Part shown: in pieces, positions 1-8,801 of the stretch
How the letters are laid out: the number at the start of each line of letters is the position of its first letter
Position numbering within the stretch: the first letter of the stretch is position 1
Assembly: GCA_964628385.1 (NCBI GenBank)
Contig: CAZVOD010000032.1
Coordinates: forward strand, 1 to 45,188
DNA: 45,188 bases
Reading direction: 5' to 3'
DNA from: JANQPA01 sp964628385
Lineage (GTDB): Bacteria; Bacteroidota; Bacteroidia; Chitinophagales; Saprospiraceae
Notes under the pieces: model-generated
What the model was told of the DNA's origin: nothing
The model's database searches: none
The model's input: only the letters and a program-made list of their open reading frames with translations
Translations under genes and position numbers: made by a program

Positions 1-354
1 AGGCAGCGCCACCACAGCACTACCTCAGCCCTAACCAAATAAAACCAAATTATAAATCTTTACCTTGTATCTATAAAATCAAAATTAAGGACTTATTGTA
101 AAAAATACAATTACAAAATTGTCAATTAATTACTGGTATCAGATGATAAGCCATCGTAAAAAAGCTGTTTTGTTTTAAAAAATGCAAAATTGTGGAAAAG
201 AGTAGGTCCGGTAAACGTAGAAAAATGAGGCCGCCAAATATATTTTGAAAGGAGAAATAGTATGGTGCCAAGTTTTAAAATTATATTTTCATTTTTAATC
301 TTTACCCAAACTTAAGTCTGAATAGTAAAAGGAATAGTCAAAAGTATAGTTAGT
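1..354. other. AT-rich intergenic region before the M28 peptidase
   Basis: No convincing gene lies here. The first 40 bases are relatively GC-rich and could belong to the flank of a gene outside the window, but no open frame supports that. From about 45 the sequence is strongly AT-rich and looks regulatory. A 17-codon frame at 262-315 has a very good ribosome-binding site (AAAGGAG, 250-256 region) but no recognisable product. I could not find a full Bacteroidota promoter (TTG plus TAnnTTTG at the right spacing). Confidence 0.5.
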
Positions 355-1755
355 ATGAAAAATAAAATAATATTGTTCAGTTTGCTCTTTTCATTTGGTT
401 GCCCAGGCTGGGTAGAAGCCCAATCAGAGCGTGCTCAAAATGAAGATGCTTTTTTCATTCGCTCCATTTATAATGAGGCAGTAGTTAACGGAAAAGCCTA
501 TGAGTGGCTGAGGGTGTTGACCGAGGAAATAGGGCCCCGCCTAAGTGGATCTCCTCAGGCTGCAGCAGCTGTAGAGTACGGCAGGCAGGAAATGATAGCT
601 ATGGAAATGGACGAGGTGTACTTGCAGGAATGTACGGTTCCGCATTGGGAAAGAGGGGAGAAAGAGCAGGTGAAAATCGTAAATAGTAACAAAATCGGAA
701 GCGTAGAATTAAATGCACTGGCCCTGGGTAATGCCATTGGAACCGGTCCGGAGGGCATCACAGCTGAAGTTGTTGAAGTAAAATCGCTTTCAGAAGTGGA
801 TAGCCTGGCTGATCAATTGAGTGGAAAGATCGTCTTTTTTAATCGGCCCATGGATCCCACTCAGATTAATACCTTTTATGCATACGGTGGAGCTGTTGAT
901 CAACGGGGGTTTGGGCCTAATCTTGCTGCCAAATATGGTGCTGCAGCGGCCGTTGTAAGGTCAATGACTAATAAGCGGGATGATGTTCCTCACACAGGGG
1001 CTACTATCAATCCGGAGGATTATCCGCCTATTCCTTCTGTAGCCATTAGCACCAATGATGCTGATTTGCTCAGCGCTTTGCTGGCCAACGAGCCGGTTAA
1101 TCTCTATATTCGAACCACCTCACGTATGCTGCCGCCCAAAAGGTCGTACAACGTAATAGGAGAGATTAAAGGCAGTACCTATCCCGATGAGATTATTCTG
1201 GTGGGCGGGCACCTTGATTCCTGGGACGTGGGGAGTGGTGCCCACGACGATGGCGCTGGTTGTGTACATGCTATGGATGTCATCAATGTATTGAAGCGAC
1301 TGAATTACCAACCCAGGCGTACTATCCGCAGTGTATTATTTATGAATGAAGAAAACGGGCAGGCCGGAGCGATTGCTTATCGGGATGCCTCCTTCTCAAA
1401 GGGAGAATACCACATGGCAGCTATCGAATCTGACCGCGGCGGGTTTACGCCCCGGGGGTTCACCTTTGATGCTGACGAGTCTGTTTTTAATGAAAAATTT
1501 TCAAAAGTTTTAGAATGGTTACCTTTATTGGAGCCTTACGGGCTCAGACTAAAAAAGGGGGGCTCTGGTGCTGATATCTCCAGACTAAAACCACAAAAGG
1601 GCTTGCTGGCCGGGTTTGAGCCGGACTCACAGCGCTATTTTGATTATCACCATACGCCAGCTGATAATTTTGAGGCAGTCAACAGGAGAGAACTTCACCT
1701 GGGAGTAGCTGCCATCACCAGCCTGGTTTATTTGCTTGACAAATATGGCATCTGA
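355..1755 (+). CDS. Secreted M28 family metallopeptidase (carboxypeptidase Q-like)
   Basis: This is a zinc aminopeptidase/carboxypeptidase of the M28 family, expected to trim peptides outside the cytoplasm. Residues 1-22 form a signal peptide ending near VEAQ. Residues about 130-260 look like the protease-associated (PA) domain inserted in this family. The metal-binding set is visible: H286 in GGHLDSW, D298 in GAHDDGAG, the glutamate pair E332/E333 in NEENG, D360 in ESDRGG, and H432 or H433 in YHHTPADN. The length of 466 residues suits the carboxypeptidase Q group and the active site looks intact. It ends 72 bp before hpt on the same strand, so co-transcription is possible but unproven. The substrate cannot be read from the sequence. 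Confidence 0.9.
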   Translation: MKNKIILFSLLFSFGCPGWVEAQSERAQNEDAFFIRSIYNEAVVNGKAYEWLRVLTEEIGPRLSGSPQAAAAVEYGRQEMIAMEMDEVYLQECTVPHWERGEKEQVKIVNSNKIGSVELNALALGNAIGTGPEGITAEVVEVKSLSEVDSLADQLSGKIVFFNRPMDPTQINTFYAYGGAVDQRGFGPNLAAKYGAAAAVVRSMTNKRDDVPHTGATINPEDYPPIPSVAISTNDADLLSALLANEPVNLYIRTTSRMLPPKRSYNVIGEIKGSTYPDEIILVGGHLDSWDVGSGAHDDGAGCVHAMDVINVLKRLNYQPRRTIRSVLFMNEENGQAGAIAYRDASFSKGEYHMAAIESDRGGFTPRGFTFDADESVFNEKFSKVLEWLPLLEPYGLRLKKGGSGADISRLKPQKGLLAGFEPDSQRYFDYHHTPADNFEAVNRRELHLGVAAITSLVYLLDKYGI

Positions 1756-1827
1756 GTAGCGTTCTCCAGTAGCCGGGCCTGACTTTTGAAACGATAGCTT
1801 TCTTTTTTTGGTAAAATAAAATTGATA

Positions 1828-2379
1828 ATGACAGAGCAGTCCGTAAGAATTCACGACTTCCTTTTTGAACCCTTCCTTTCGGCCGAACAAATCAAATCGC
1901 GCGTCAAGCAATTGGCAGAACAGTTGAATAGGCAATATGCAGATACCCATCCGGTTTTTTTACCTATTCTCAACGGATCGTTCATTTTTGCTGCTGATCT
2001 GATCAGGGCTGTAAATTTCGAATGCGAAGTTTCTTTTGTAAAACTGGCCTCCTACGAGGGGTTGGAGTCTACTGGCGAAGTATCTACCCGACTGGGTATT
2101 GATACTGAATTAAAGGGCAGGCCCGTCATTGTCATTGAAGATATTGTAGATACTGGTAATACGCTAAGTCAGTTTATTCCGGTGTTACAAAAGTTTGATC
2201 CGCAGAGTATTGAAATTGTCAGTTTGCTCAGAAAGCCAAAAGAACTCAAACACCAGCTAGAGGTAAAGTACGTAGGCTTTGATATACCCTCCAAATTTGT
2301 GATCGGGTATGGTCTCGACTACAATGGTCTCGGAAGGGGACTGCCCGGGATTCATCAACTGGCTGAGCAGGCAGGCTAA
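1828..2379 (+). CDS. hpt: Hypoxanthine phosphoribosyltransferase
   Basis: This enzyme salvages hypoxanthine (and usually guanine) with PRPP to give IMP or GMP in the cytoplasm. The PRPP-binding signature VIEDIVDTGNT lies at residues about 102-112, and the N-terminal LPILNGSFIFAADLIR segment is typical of the family. I chose the ATG at 1828. A TTG two codons upstream (1822) keeps the frame open but is less likely. At 183 residues it has normal length. The protein is cytoplasmic with no signal. The gene that follows it is a dead inositol-monophosphatase, so any operon partner here has been lost. Confidence 0.95.
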   Translation: MTEQSVRIHDFLFEPFLSAEQIKSRVKQLAEQLNRQYADTHPVFLPILNGSFIFAADLIRAVNFECEVSFVKLASYEGLESTGEVSTRLGIDTELKGRPVIVIEDIVDTGNTLSQFIPVLQKFDPQSIEIVSLLRKPKELKHQLEVKYVGFDIPSKFVIGYGLDYNGLGRGLPGIHQLAEQAG

Positions 2380-2442
2380 CCTTAAGAGCGTGCTTGGATT
2401 TCGGAAAAAAGCGTTTTTCTGGGAAAAAATAAAACTTCAAAA

Positions 2443-2990
2443 ATGATTGTCGAATTGGCTCAGTTGCCTGAATTATGTGCAAAAAGTATAAAGATCGTTG
2501 AAAAGGCAGCAGCCTTTATCGCTTCTCAAAGAGGGAAGGTAGCTGCCGCTGCAATAGAAGAGAATGCTTTTACGCCTGGAAAGGCAGTGGATCGTTTTTA
2601 AATAGGGCATCCATTCGTGTAAGCGACAAACCTTCACTCTCAGCAGCCCTTGTCGCTACAGAGTTCCCGTATTATAAATATGATTACATAAAAAATTATT
2701 TTAAAGCCCTGGAGCAGTTCATGCTGGATTCGTGAGGTATCAGACGACTAGGCTCAGCAGCTGTTGACCTAGCTTATGTAGCCTGTGGCCGCTTTGACGT
2801 TTTTTTTGAATCAAGTCTGCAGCCCTGGGATGTTGCAGGCGAGATCATCAGTGTGAAAGAAGCCGGCGGCGATGTTAGTGATTACAAGGGTCAGCTTGTA
2901 ATCGGTTCAGGGCAGGAAGTGCTGGTCAGTAATGGTCAATTGCATCAGCAAGCCCTCAAAATTACAAAAGCAGCTTTCTGTAAAAGTTGA
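2443..2990 (+). pseudogene. Inositol monophosphatase family pseudogene (catalytic core deleted)
   Basis: Translating past the stops gives the two ends of an inositol monophosphatase/CysQ-type enzyme. The first piece (2443 to about 2580) starts MIVELAQLPEL and matches the N-terminal helix. The second piece, in another frame from about 2586, reads GSFLNRASIRVSDKPSLSAA and later RRLGSAAVDLAYVACGRFD then LQPWDVAGE, the hallmark C-terminal motifs. The region between, which should hold the E-E, DPLDGT metal and catalytic motifs (roughly 80-90 residues), is missing. The junction shifts the frame, giving a stop at 2599-2601. A second in-frame TGA at 2733-2735 sits exactly before the conserved GIRRLGS motif. 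Total length is about 548 bp against about 800 for an intact gene. It cannot encode a working phosphatase. Confidence 0.9.
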
Positions 2991-3055
2991 TCTCTACTTG
3001 GTCTATTGTCAGCTAATATTCATCGAACAAGTGCGGTAACTCTTCAATAGAATAT

Positions 3056-3063
3056 TAGCTTTG
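3056..3063 (+). promoter_or_regulatory. Candidate Bacteroidota -7 element before the permease gene
   Basis: TAGCTTTG matches the TAnnTTTG consensus recognised by the Bacteroidota primary sigma factor and lies 26 bp before the ATG at 3089. No clear TTG is seen at the -33 position, so this is a half-supported promoter only. It would initiate after the decayed phosphatase gene. Confidence 0.35.
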
Positions 3064-3088
3064 TGCTGCTCAACAAACCAGCAGATCG

Positions 3089-4327
3089 ATGGACCTAACC
3101 GAAAATATACGACTGGCAATAGACTCTATCCGCTCAAATATGTTGCGGGCTTTTCTAACACTAATTATTATCGCCCTGGGGATAACCGCGCTGGTGGGAA
3201 TCCTCACTGCTATTGATAGTGCTGTTTACTCTCTCAACGACAATTTGACGTCAATAGGTTCGAACACTTTCGAGGTTGATCCTAAAGGGAATAGCCTGAG
3301 AAGTAATCGAAAAGGTCGGCGCGAAAAGCGAGGAGAGTCCTTTACTTACGATCAGGCTATAGAATTCAAGGAACGTTATCGCTTTCCCGCCAGGCCATCT
3401 GTTTCTTTTCGTTGTACCGGATCAGCGACGCTTAAATATAAAAAGGAAGAGACCAATCCCAATTTTAACATCTTTGCAGTTGATGAAAATTATATCGCCG
3501 CTAAAGGATTGGAAATGCAAATGGGGCGGGTGTTCTCCAGCCGGGAAGTACTGACAGGCGCTTACAATGCTATCGCTGCCAGTGATGTCGTTGAGGAGCT
3601 ATTCAAGGGTAATGCTGAAAAAGCACTGGGAGAAGTCATTTCCGCTGGTAATATCAAATTTAAAATTGTTGGTATTTTAAAGTCCAGAGGTTCTACTTTT
3701 AATGATAGCGAAGACAGGAGAATTTTGATCCCACTCTATACCGGCAAGCGTTACTTTGCCTCAGAAAACCAAAGTTATAATATTTTGGTAGCAGTAAATG
3801 ATGCCAGTCAGATAGATAATGGTATTGCTGTGGCAACTGGTCTGCTCAGAAACGTTAGAGGGCTGAAAGCTGCGCAGGAAAATGATTTTGAGATAACCAA
3901 AAGCGATGGGGTCATAGATGTTATTAAGGAAAATACCCTGTATTTTAGACTGGCAGCTATCGGCATAGGGATGATTACACTGATTGGAGCCGCTATAGGG
4001 TTGATGAATATTATGCTGGTAACTGTCACAGAAAGAACCAAAGAAATAGGTACCAGAAAAGCAATAGGAGCCAATAATAATACCATTCTTATTCAATTCC
4101 TTACAGAGGCTGTTGTCATTTGTCAGCTCGGTGGCTTACTCGGAATTATTTTAGGGGTACTGGTGGGAAATATTGTCACGTATTTTCTTGGCGGTACATT
4201 TCTATTTCCATGGCTATGGATCACTATTGCTGTAGTGACCTGTACGTTGGTAGGGCTGATCAGCGGACTTTATCCGGCACTCAAGGCAGCAGCTTTAGAC
4301 CCAATAGAGTCTCTTAGGTACGAATAG
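3089..4327 (+). CDS. FtsX/MacB-type ABC transporter permease
   Basis: This inner-membrane permease belongs to the MacB/LolCE/FtsX superfamily, whose members couple cytoplasmic ATP hydrolysis to work on lipoproteins, peptides or drugs in the periplasm. Layout: a short cytoplasmic N-terminus, one membrane segment at about residues 18-45 (LTLIIIALGITALVGILTAI), a periplasmic MacB-core-like domain to about residue 285, then three C-terminal segments of the FtsX domain. The LVTVTERTKEIGTRKAIGA stretch after the second segment is a strong family mark. The C-terminus GLYPALKAAALDPIESLRYE is also diagnostic. The family length is about 400 residues, so 412 is complete. No ATPase partner gene lies in the window. 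The flippase gene starts 11 bp downstream, so the two are probably co-transcribed. Confidence 0.9.
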   Translation: MDLTENIRLAIDSIRSNMLRAFLTLIIIALGITALVGILTAIDSAVYSLNDNLTSIGSNTFEVDPKGNSLRSNRKGRREKRGESFTYDQAIEFKERYRFPARPSVSFRCTGSATLKYKKEETNPNFNIFAVDENYIAAKGLEMQMGRVFSSREVLTGAYNAIAASDVVEELFKGNAEKALGEVISAGNIKFKIVGILKSRGSTFNDSEDRRILIPLYTGKRYFASENQSYNILVAVNDASQIDNGIAVATGLLRNVRGLKAAQENDFEITKSDGVIDVIKENTLYFRLAAIGIGMITLIGAAIGLMNIMLVTVTERTKEIGTRKAIGANNNTILIQFLTEAVVICQLGGLLGIILGVLVGNIVTYFLGGTFLFPWLWITIAVVTCTLVGLISGLYPALKAAALDPIESLRYE

Positions 4328-4338
4328 TACCAACACAC

Positions 4339-5781
4339 ATGAATCGCACCTTTTTAGTCAATTTAATTTTTCTGGTAGGAATTAACCTGTTTATTAAGTC
4401 TTTCTACCTATTTGGTATTGACAGGGTGGTTCAAAATACTGTTTCGAGTAGTGAGTATGGGCTGTTTGCCGTATTTTTTGATCTTGCCTTTCTGCTTCAG
4501 CTGGTCAATGACTTTGGTATACAGCATTACAATACACGGAACATTGCTCAGCACAATCAACTTCTGGAAAAGTATTTTCCTAATATACTTACCCTCAAGG
4601 CTTTACTAGCGATCGCTTTTGCCTTTTTGCTGGGCCTTATAGCCATCTTACTTGGGTATGCCATCGAAGAGTTACAACTGCTTTTCTGGATAGGTATTAA
4701 TCAAATACTGGTTTCGCTCATTTTATACCTGAGGTCTAATATAGCTGGCCTGGGGTTCTACCGACTGGATAGTATCCTTTCCGTAATGGATAAATTCTTG
4801 ATGATCTTTTTTTGTGGGGCACTGCTTTGGGTACCATCTAGCCGGGCTGCGTTTAGAATCGAATGGTTTGTCTGGACACATACCCTGGCACTGCTATTAA
4901 CAGCCGTTGTCGCTTTAATTTGGATATTCAGAAGAATCCATCGGTTTAAGCTAAGCTTGCGGCCCGAATTGCTTTTACTTATTATTAAAAAGAGTTATCC
5001 CTATTCGTTGATTATTTTTCTGATGACTATTTTTAGCAGAACAGATACCATCATGATTGAGCGACTGCTCAGGGATGGAGAAGCAGAAGCCGCGATCTAC
5101 AAATCAGCTTTCAGACTTTTTGATGCCTGTAATATCATTGGATTACTCTTTGCTAATCTTTTATTGCCCATGTTTGCCAGGCTCCTGAAAGATATTGATA
5201 AGCTAAAAGACCTCATAAGGTTCAGCCTGAAGATCATCCTGGCAGGTGCCATTACTGGTACAGTGCCGGTATTTTTTTTTAAAGTACCCATTATGATACT
5301 GCTCTATAGAGATGGTTCAGCTTATTCCGGGGAAATCCTTGGTTATTTGATGATCAGTTTTCTGATCATGAGTAGTACCTATATTTATGGTACCCTTTTA
5401 CTGGCTAATGGGAGTACACTGGGACTAAACAGGTTGTTTCTACTAACTGCCTGCCTGAATATAGTCATCAATTTTATTCTTATTCCCGGTAACAGAGCAC
5501 TGGGAGCTGCACAAGCCACTACGTTTACCCAGGCCATAGTGTTATCGGGAGAGATTTATCTGGCTTATCGATTGATTAAGCTTGATTTTATTCCTCAATT
5601 GATCTTACAGGTTATTGCTTTTACGCTGTTGGTCATAGTATTGAATTTTTTAATTAGCCTTATGGCCATTGACTGGCCAGTGAAGTTTTTTGCCGGATTG
5701 ATTGCCGGTTTGGCAGCATCCTTTCTGCTTCGACTAATCAATATCCGGGAGCTTTTTAGGATGCTACGCAACAAAGTCTAA
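4339..5781 (+). CDS. Oligosaccharide flippase family protein (Wzx-like)
   Basis: A 480-residue, very hydrophobic protein with about 12-14 predicted membrane segments along its whole length. The N-terminal pattern (VNLIFLVGINLFIKSFYLFGIDRVVQ, with NTVSSSEYGLFAVFFDLAFLL following) is typical of the polysaccharide-transporter branch of the MOP superfamily. Such proteins flip undecaprenyl-linked oligosaccharide units across the inner membrane. It starts 11 bp after the FtsX-type permease and is followed after 84 bp by a Wzz-like gene and then a ligase/polymerase-like gene, which supports a role in surface polysaccharide export. The substrate cannot be read. A lipid II flippase (MurJ) is less likely, given this neighbourhood. 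Confidence 0.85.
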   Translation: MNRTFLVNLIFLVGINLFIKSFYLFGIDRVVQNTVSSSEYGLFAVFFDLAFLLQLVNDFGIQHYNTRNIAQHNQLLEKYFPNILTLKALLAIAFAFLLGLIAILLGYAIEELQLLFWIGINQILVSLILYLRSNIAGLGFYRLDSILSVMDKFLMIFFCGALLWVPSSRAAFRIEWFVWTHTLALLLTAVVALIWIFRRIHRFKLSLRPELLLLIIKKSYPYSLIIFLMTIFSRTDTIMIERLLRDGEAEAAIYKSAFRLFDACNIIGLLFANLLLPMFARLLKDIDKLKDLIRFSLKIILAGAITGTVPVFFFKVPIMILLYRDGSAYSGEILGYLMISFLIMSSTYIYGTLLLANGSTLGLNRLFLLTACLNIVINFILIPGNRALGAAQATTFTQAIVLSGEIYLAYRLIKLDFIPQLILQVIAFTLLVIVLNFLISLMAIDWPVKFFAGLIAGLAASFLLRLINIRELFRMLRNKV

Positions 5782-5811
5782 TGACAAACGTCTTGCTTTT
5801 CTACAATCGTC

Positions 5812-5829
5812 AAAAGGGGCGATCTTTTC
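5812..5829 (+). repeat. 18-bp element shared with the uppS leader
   Basis: AAAAGGGGCGATCTTTTC lies 36 bp before the Wzz-like start and differs by one base from an element at 10150-10167, 33 bp before uppS. Both copies are intergenic, on the same strand and at nearly the same distance from the next start codon. The ends AAAAG and CTTTT can pair weakly. Function unknown; chance cannot be excluded. Confidence 0.35.
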
Positions 5830-5840
5830 ATCCTTTTTTC

Positions 5841-5848
5841 TACTTTTG
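5841..5848 (+). promoter_or_regulatory. Candidate -7 element before the Wzz-like gene
   Basis: TACTTTTG fits TAnnTTTG and lies 17 bp before the ATG at 5866, which would give a very short leader. A matching TTG at -33 is not seen; the expected region holds the AAAAGGGGCG element instead. Weakly supported. Confidence 0.35.
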
Positions 5849-5865
5849 CGGAACAAATTTTAAAA

Positions 5866-6966
5866 ATGGATACGAATACTAATCTTTTAGGTGTTTTAAA
5901 AACTATTTACAAAAAACGGTTCTATATCGTTTACACCTGCCTGGGGGTCGGTATTCTTACGGCTGCCGTCTCTCTTTTGCTGCCGAATTACTACAAAGCT
6001 ACTACCACCTTCCTGGCAGGAAGCCCAGATCAGGCCAATCCTAAATTACTTTTTGAGGAAGGTACCCGGGAAGCTAATTATTATGGTACAGGCAATGATA
6101 TTGACCGTATTCTCACGATTGCCAAATCGAGTGAGTTGCTGGATTTTTTGATAGATAGTTTTGAGCTGTACAAGCATTATGATATCAATCCTGACTTACC
6201 AAAAGCCCCCTTTAGAGTGCGCGAAGAGCTATTGAGTTATTACGAAATTACAAAGACCAACCGGGACGCTATAGAGCTGTCTATTGAAGATGTTAATAGA
6301 GAAATGGCCGCTCAGATGACTAATGCGGCGAGGGAGAGAATAGACGAGATTGTTCAGCGTCTGGTAAAAAATACTCAGGAAAAAGCACTAAAAACCTACA
6401 GTAAAAGTATTGAGGCTCTTGAAAATAAAATTGCCTATTTAAGTGATACCCTGATTATCTTAAGAGAGAAGTATGGAATATACAATACGGTCAGCCAGGG
6501 TAATGAATTGACCAGTAAGCTTTCGGCTACCGAAAATAACCTGGCGTTGACGGGAGCACGGTTGAGGGTACTGGAAAAGTCGAGAGGGGTGAAAAGGGAT
6601 ACCATTACCAAATTGCGATCAATAATGGCCGGGCTGGAAACACAAAAAGATACGCTAAAGGCCAAGCTACAACGTTTTAACGTAGGTATGCCCAAAGTGA
6701 ATACGATATCGTTGCTTTATTTTGAGGCTAATGAACGTGTTACTAAACAGAAACAGAAATACGAGCAACTGCAAAATGCCTATCGGTCTGATATTCCGGC
6801 TACTATTCTAGTGGAAACAGCAGCATTGCCCATTGTCAAAGACAGGCCCAAAAGGTCTATATTAGTATTGGGAGCTGTTTTTCTAGCTTTTCTTTTTTCT
6901 GTAGTTGGTGTACTTTTATTTGAGCAGTACAAAGGGGTGGATTGGAAAAAAGTACTGAGCGAATGA
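5866..6966 (+). CDS. Wzz-type polysaccharide chain-length/co-polymerase protein
   Basis: This protein has the architecture of polysaccharide co-polymerases. A short cytoplasmic N-terminus (LLGVLKTIYKKRFYIV) precedes membrane segment 1 at about residues 19-41. A long periplasmic part rich in charged heptads is probably coiled coil (about residues 160-310). Membrane segment 2 lies at about residues 334-354 (SILVLGAVFLAFLFSVVGVL), and a short tail VDWKKVLSE ends the protein. No C-terminal tyrosine-kinase domain is present, so it is the Wzz-like class, which sets chain length in Wzx/Wzy pathways. The last codons overlap the next gene by ATGA (6963-6966), a sign of translational coupling. At 366 residues it matches the family. 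Confidence 0.85.
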   Translation: MDTNTNLLGVLKTIYKKRFYIVYTCLGVGILTAAVSLLLPNYYKATTTFLAGSPDQANPKLLFEEGTREANYYGTGNDIDRILTIAKSSELLDFLIDSFELYKHYDINPDLPKAPFRVREELLSYYEITKTNRDAIELSIEDVNREMAAQMTNAARERIDEIVQRLVKNTQEKALKTYSKSIEALENKIAYLSDTLIILREKYGIYNTVSQGNELTSKLSATENNLALTGARLRVLEKSRGVKRDTITKLRSIMAGLETQKDTLKAKLQRFNVGMPKVNTISLLYFEANERVTKQKQKYEQLQNAYRSDIPATILVETAALPIVKDRPKRSILVLGAVFLAFLFSVVGVLLFEQYKGVDWKKVLSE

Positions 6967-8465
6967 TTCACGGTAATACCAGAAAATGGCCATCTAAACC
7001 GGTAGTCAGTGATTGGATACACTGGAGCTGGGCGGCTATCATTGGCCTGGGGATCATCGCTGCTGTATTGACGGAGGTCTATTTACTGGCAGGGTTGCCA
7101 ATAATTGTACTTATTGGGTACCTGGCCGTAGTTGACTTTCGTGTTTTATTCTTCTTGCTACTGGCCAGTATTCCTATTTCTACAGAATTTTACTTTCCAA
7201 ATGGCCTAGGCACTGATTTACCTACCGAGCCTTTAATGATCGGTCTTACGCTGGTTTATTTTTTGTATGCTGTGAGCAAAAGAATGGATACCGATAGCGT
7301 TACCTTTTGGTTGCATCCTATAGCCTTGCTGTTACTCTTACATATCTCCTGGATTTTTTTTACCACTATAACTTCCGACTTATTATTCGTTTCTGTCAAG
7401 TATGCACTGGCCAAGACCTGGTATGTGATCAGTTTTTTTGGCCTTACTGGGTTATTGATAAAAAGCAATAATGACTTCCGCTGGTTATTCTGGGTCGTTT
7501 TTATACCGTTACTGCTAACTGTGCTGATAACGCTTGCCAGGCATGCTATGATCGGTTTTTCTTTTGAAGAGGTCTATACTGTTTTTCATCCTTTTCACAG
7601 GAATCATGTGAGTTATGCTGCACTGGTGGCTTTATTTTTTCCGTTTTTGTGGTTTTCAAGAAAATGGTACAAAGCTCAAACCTCAAAATGGTGGATAATC
7701 ATCCTTGCCATTCCTGTTTTTTTGGTGGCCACCTACTTTTCTTACACTCGGGCGGCCTACATTTCGCTGCTGATTGCCGCTTCGGCTTACTTTGCTATCA
7801 AATTTAGACTGATCAAATACGCTATTTTACTGGCATCGGTAGCGGCTATCATCAGCCTTGTTTTTCTGGCCGATAATAACAGGTATCTTGATTATGCTCC
7901 CAACTACGATACCACCATTTCCCATACAGACTTTGATGATTTGCTGGAAGCTACATATAAAGGAGAAGATATTTCAACTATGGAAAGGGTATATCGTTGG
8001 GTAGCGGGTTTTGAAATGATACAGAAAAATCCCGTAGTCGGCGTTGGACCCGGCAATTTTGTTAGTTTCTATCGACAATATACCGTTAACAGTTTTAGGA
8101 CCTACGTTAGTGAAAATGAAGATCAATCGGGTATTCATAGTTACTATCTGATGACGGCAGTAGAACAAGGCATCCCCGGCATTTTTATATTTTTGACCTT
8201 ATGCTTTGTCGTACTCATCATGGGCGAACGAATTTACCATCAAACTAAAGATCCGCTGCGAAAGGATATCGTAATGGGCTTATTATTGTGTTTGATTATT
8301 ATTGATGCGTTCCAGATCATTAATGATATGCTTGAAACAGACAAGATGGGCCCTTTTTTCTTTATCAGTCTGGCTATTCTGGTGACTACAGATATACAAA
8401 ACCAGCGTTCAGAGCGCTTGTACAAGCTTGATGCCCAGAAAGATACCCACGATACCGAGCAGTAA
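6963..8465 (+). CDS. O-antigen ligase/polymerase family membrane protein
   Basis: A 500-residue integral membrane protein with about 10-12 hydrophobic segments. A large periplasmic loop near residues 310-370 ends in NPVVGVGPGNFVSFYRQY. The hydrophobic scaffold plus a late GxGxGNF motif followed by a conserved HSYYLMTAVEQGIPG stretch is the hallmark of the Wzy/WaaL (O-antigen ligase) family. I chose the ATG at 6963, which overlaps the upstream stop as ATGA. An in-frame ATG at 6942 inside the upstream gene is less likely. Whether it polymerises repeat units or ligates finished chains cannot be told from sequence. Its last 57 bp overlap crcB on the other strand. Confidence 0.85.
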   Translation: MIHGNTRKWPSKPVVSDWIHWSWAAIIGLGIIAAVLTEVYLLAGLPIIVLIGYLAVVDFRVLFFLLLASIPISTEFYFPNGLGTDLPTEPLMIGLTLVYFLYAVSKRMDTDSVTFWLHPIALLLLLHISWIFFTTITSDLLFVSVKYALAKTWYVISFFGLTGLLIKSNNDFRWLFWVVFIPLLLTVLITLARHAMIGFSFEEVYTVFHPFHRNHVSYAALVALFFPFLWFSRKWYKAQTSKWWIIILAIPVFLVATYFSYTRAAYISLLIAASAYFAIKFRLIKYAILLASVAAIISLVFLADNNRYLDYAPNYDTTISHTDFDDLLEATYKGEDISTMERVYRWVAGFEMIQKNPVVGVGPGNFVSFYRQYTVNSFRTYVSENEDQSGIHSYYLMTAVEQGIPGIFIFLTLCFVVLIMGERIYHQTKDPLRKDIVMGLLLCLIIIDAFQIINDMLETDKMGPFFFISLAILVTTDIQNQRSERLYKLDAQKDTHDTEQ

Positions 8466-8777
8466 GCTCATGCTGGCATAGGTCATTGCCAGTGTTGTTT
8501 TTCCACTTTGCAGTAGTTGGAAAATCTCTGAGGAAAACGTTGAAAAGGTGCTAAAGCCACCACAAAACCCGGTGAGCAGCAGTAGTTTTTGGTTATTGGA
8601 AAGCTGTTGTTTGAGCGTTAGTTCTATCAGGGCGCCCAGAATGATACAGCTTATTAGGTTGGCGGCAAAAGTGCCGCTGGGAAAAGGGACGCTGTATTTT
8701 TTTAATAAACCACCAACCCAAAAGCGACAAATACTGCCTAGGCCACCACCTACAAAGACCATCAAAATTTTCATCAT
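8409..8777 (-). CDS. crcB: Fluoride ion channel CrcB/Fluc
   Basis: CrcB forms a dual-topology dimeric channel that lets fluoride out of the cell. The protein has 122 residues and four hydrophobic segments. The signatures GGLGSICRFW at residues 10-19, the conserved asparagine N40 in GTFAANLISC, and GFCGGFSTFSTFSSE at 70-84, which supplies the pore phenylalanines, are all present. A second ATG one codon later (MKILMV) is equally possible. Its 3' end overlaps the ligase-like gene tail-to-tail by 57 bp. It lies 24 bp upstream of the wecA-like gene on the same strand and may be co-transcribed with it. I saw no fluoride riboswitch, though the leader was only checked by eye. Confidence 0.95.
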   Translation of the reverse strand: MMKILMVFVGGGLGSICRFWVGGLLKKYSVPFPSGTFAANLISCIILGALIELTLKQQLSNNQKLLLLTGFCGGFSTFSTFSSEIFQLLQSGKTTLAMTYASMSLLLGIVGIFLGIKLVQAL

Positions 8778-8801
8778 CTATATTGCTTTTTTCAAATGCC
8801 A

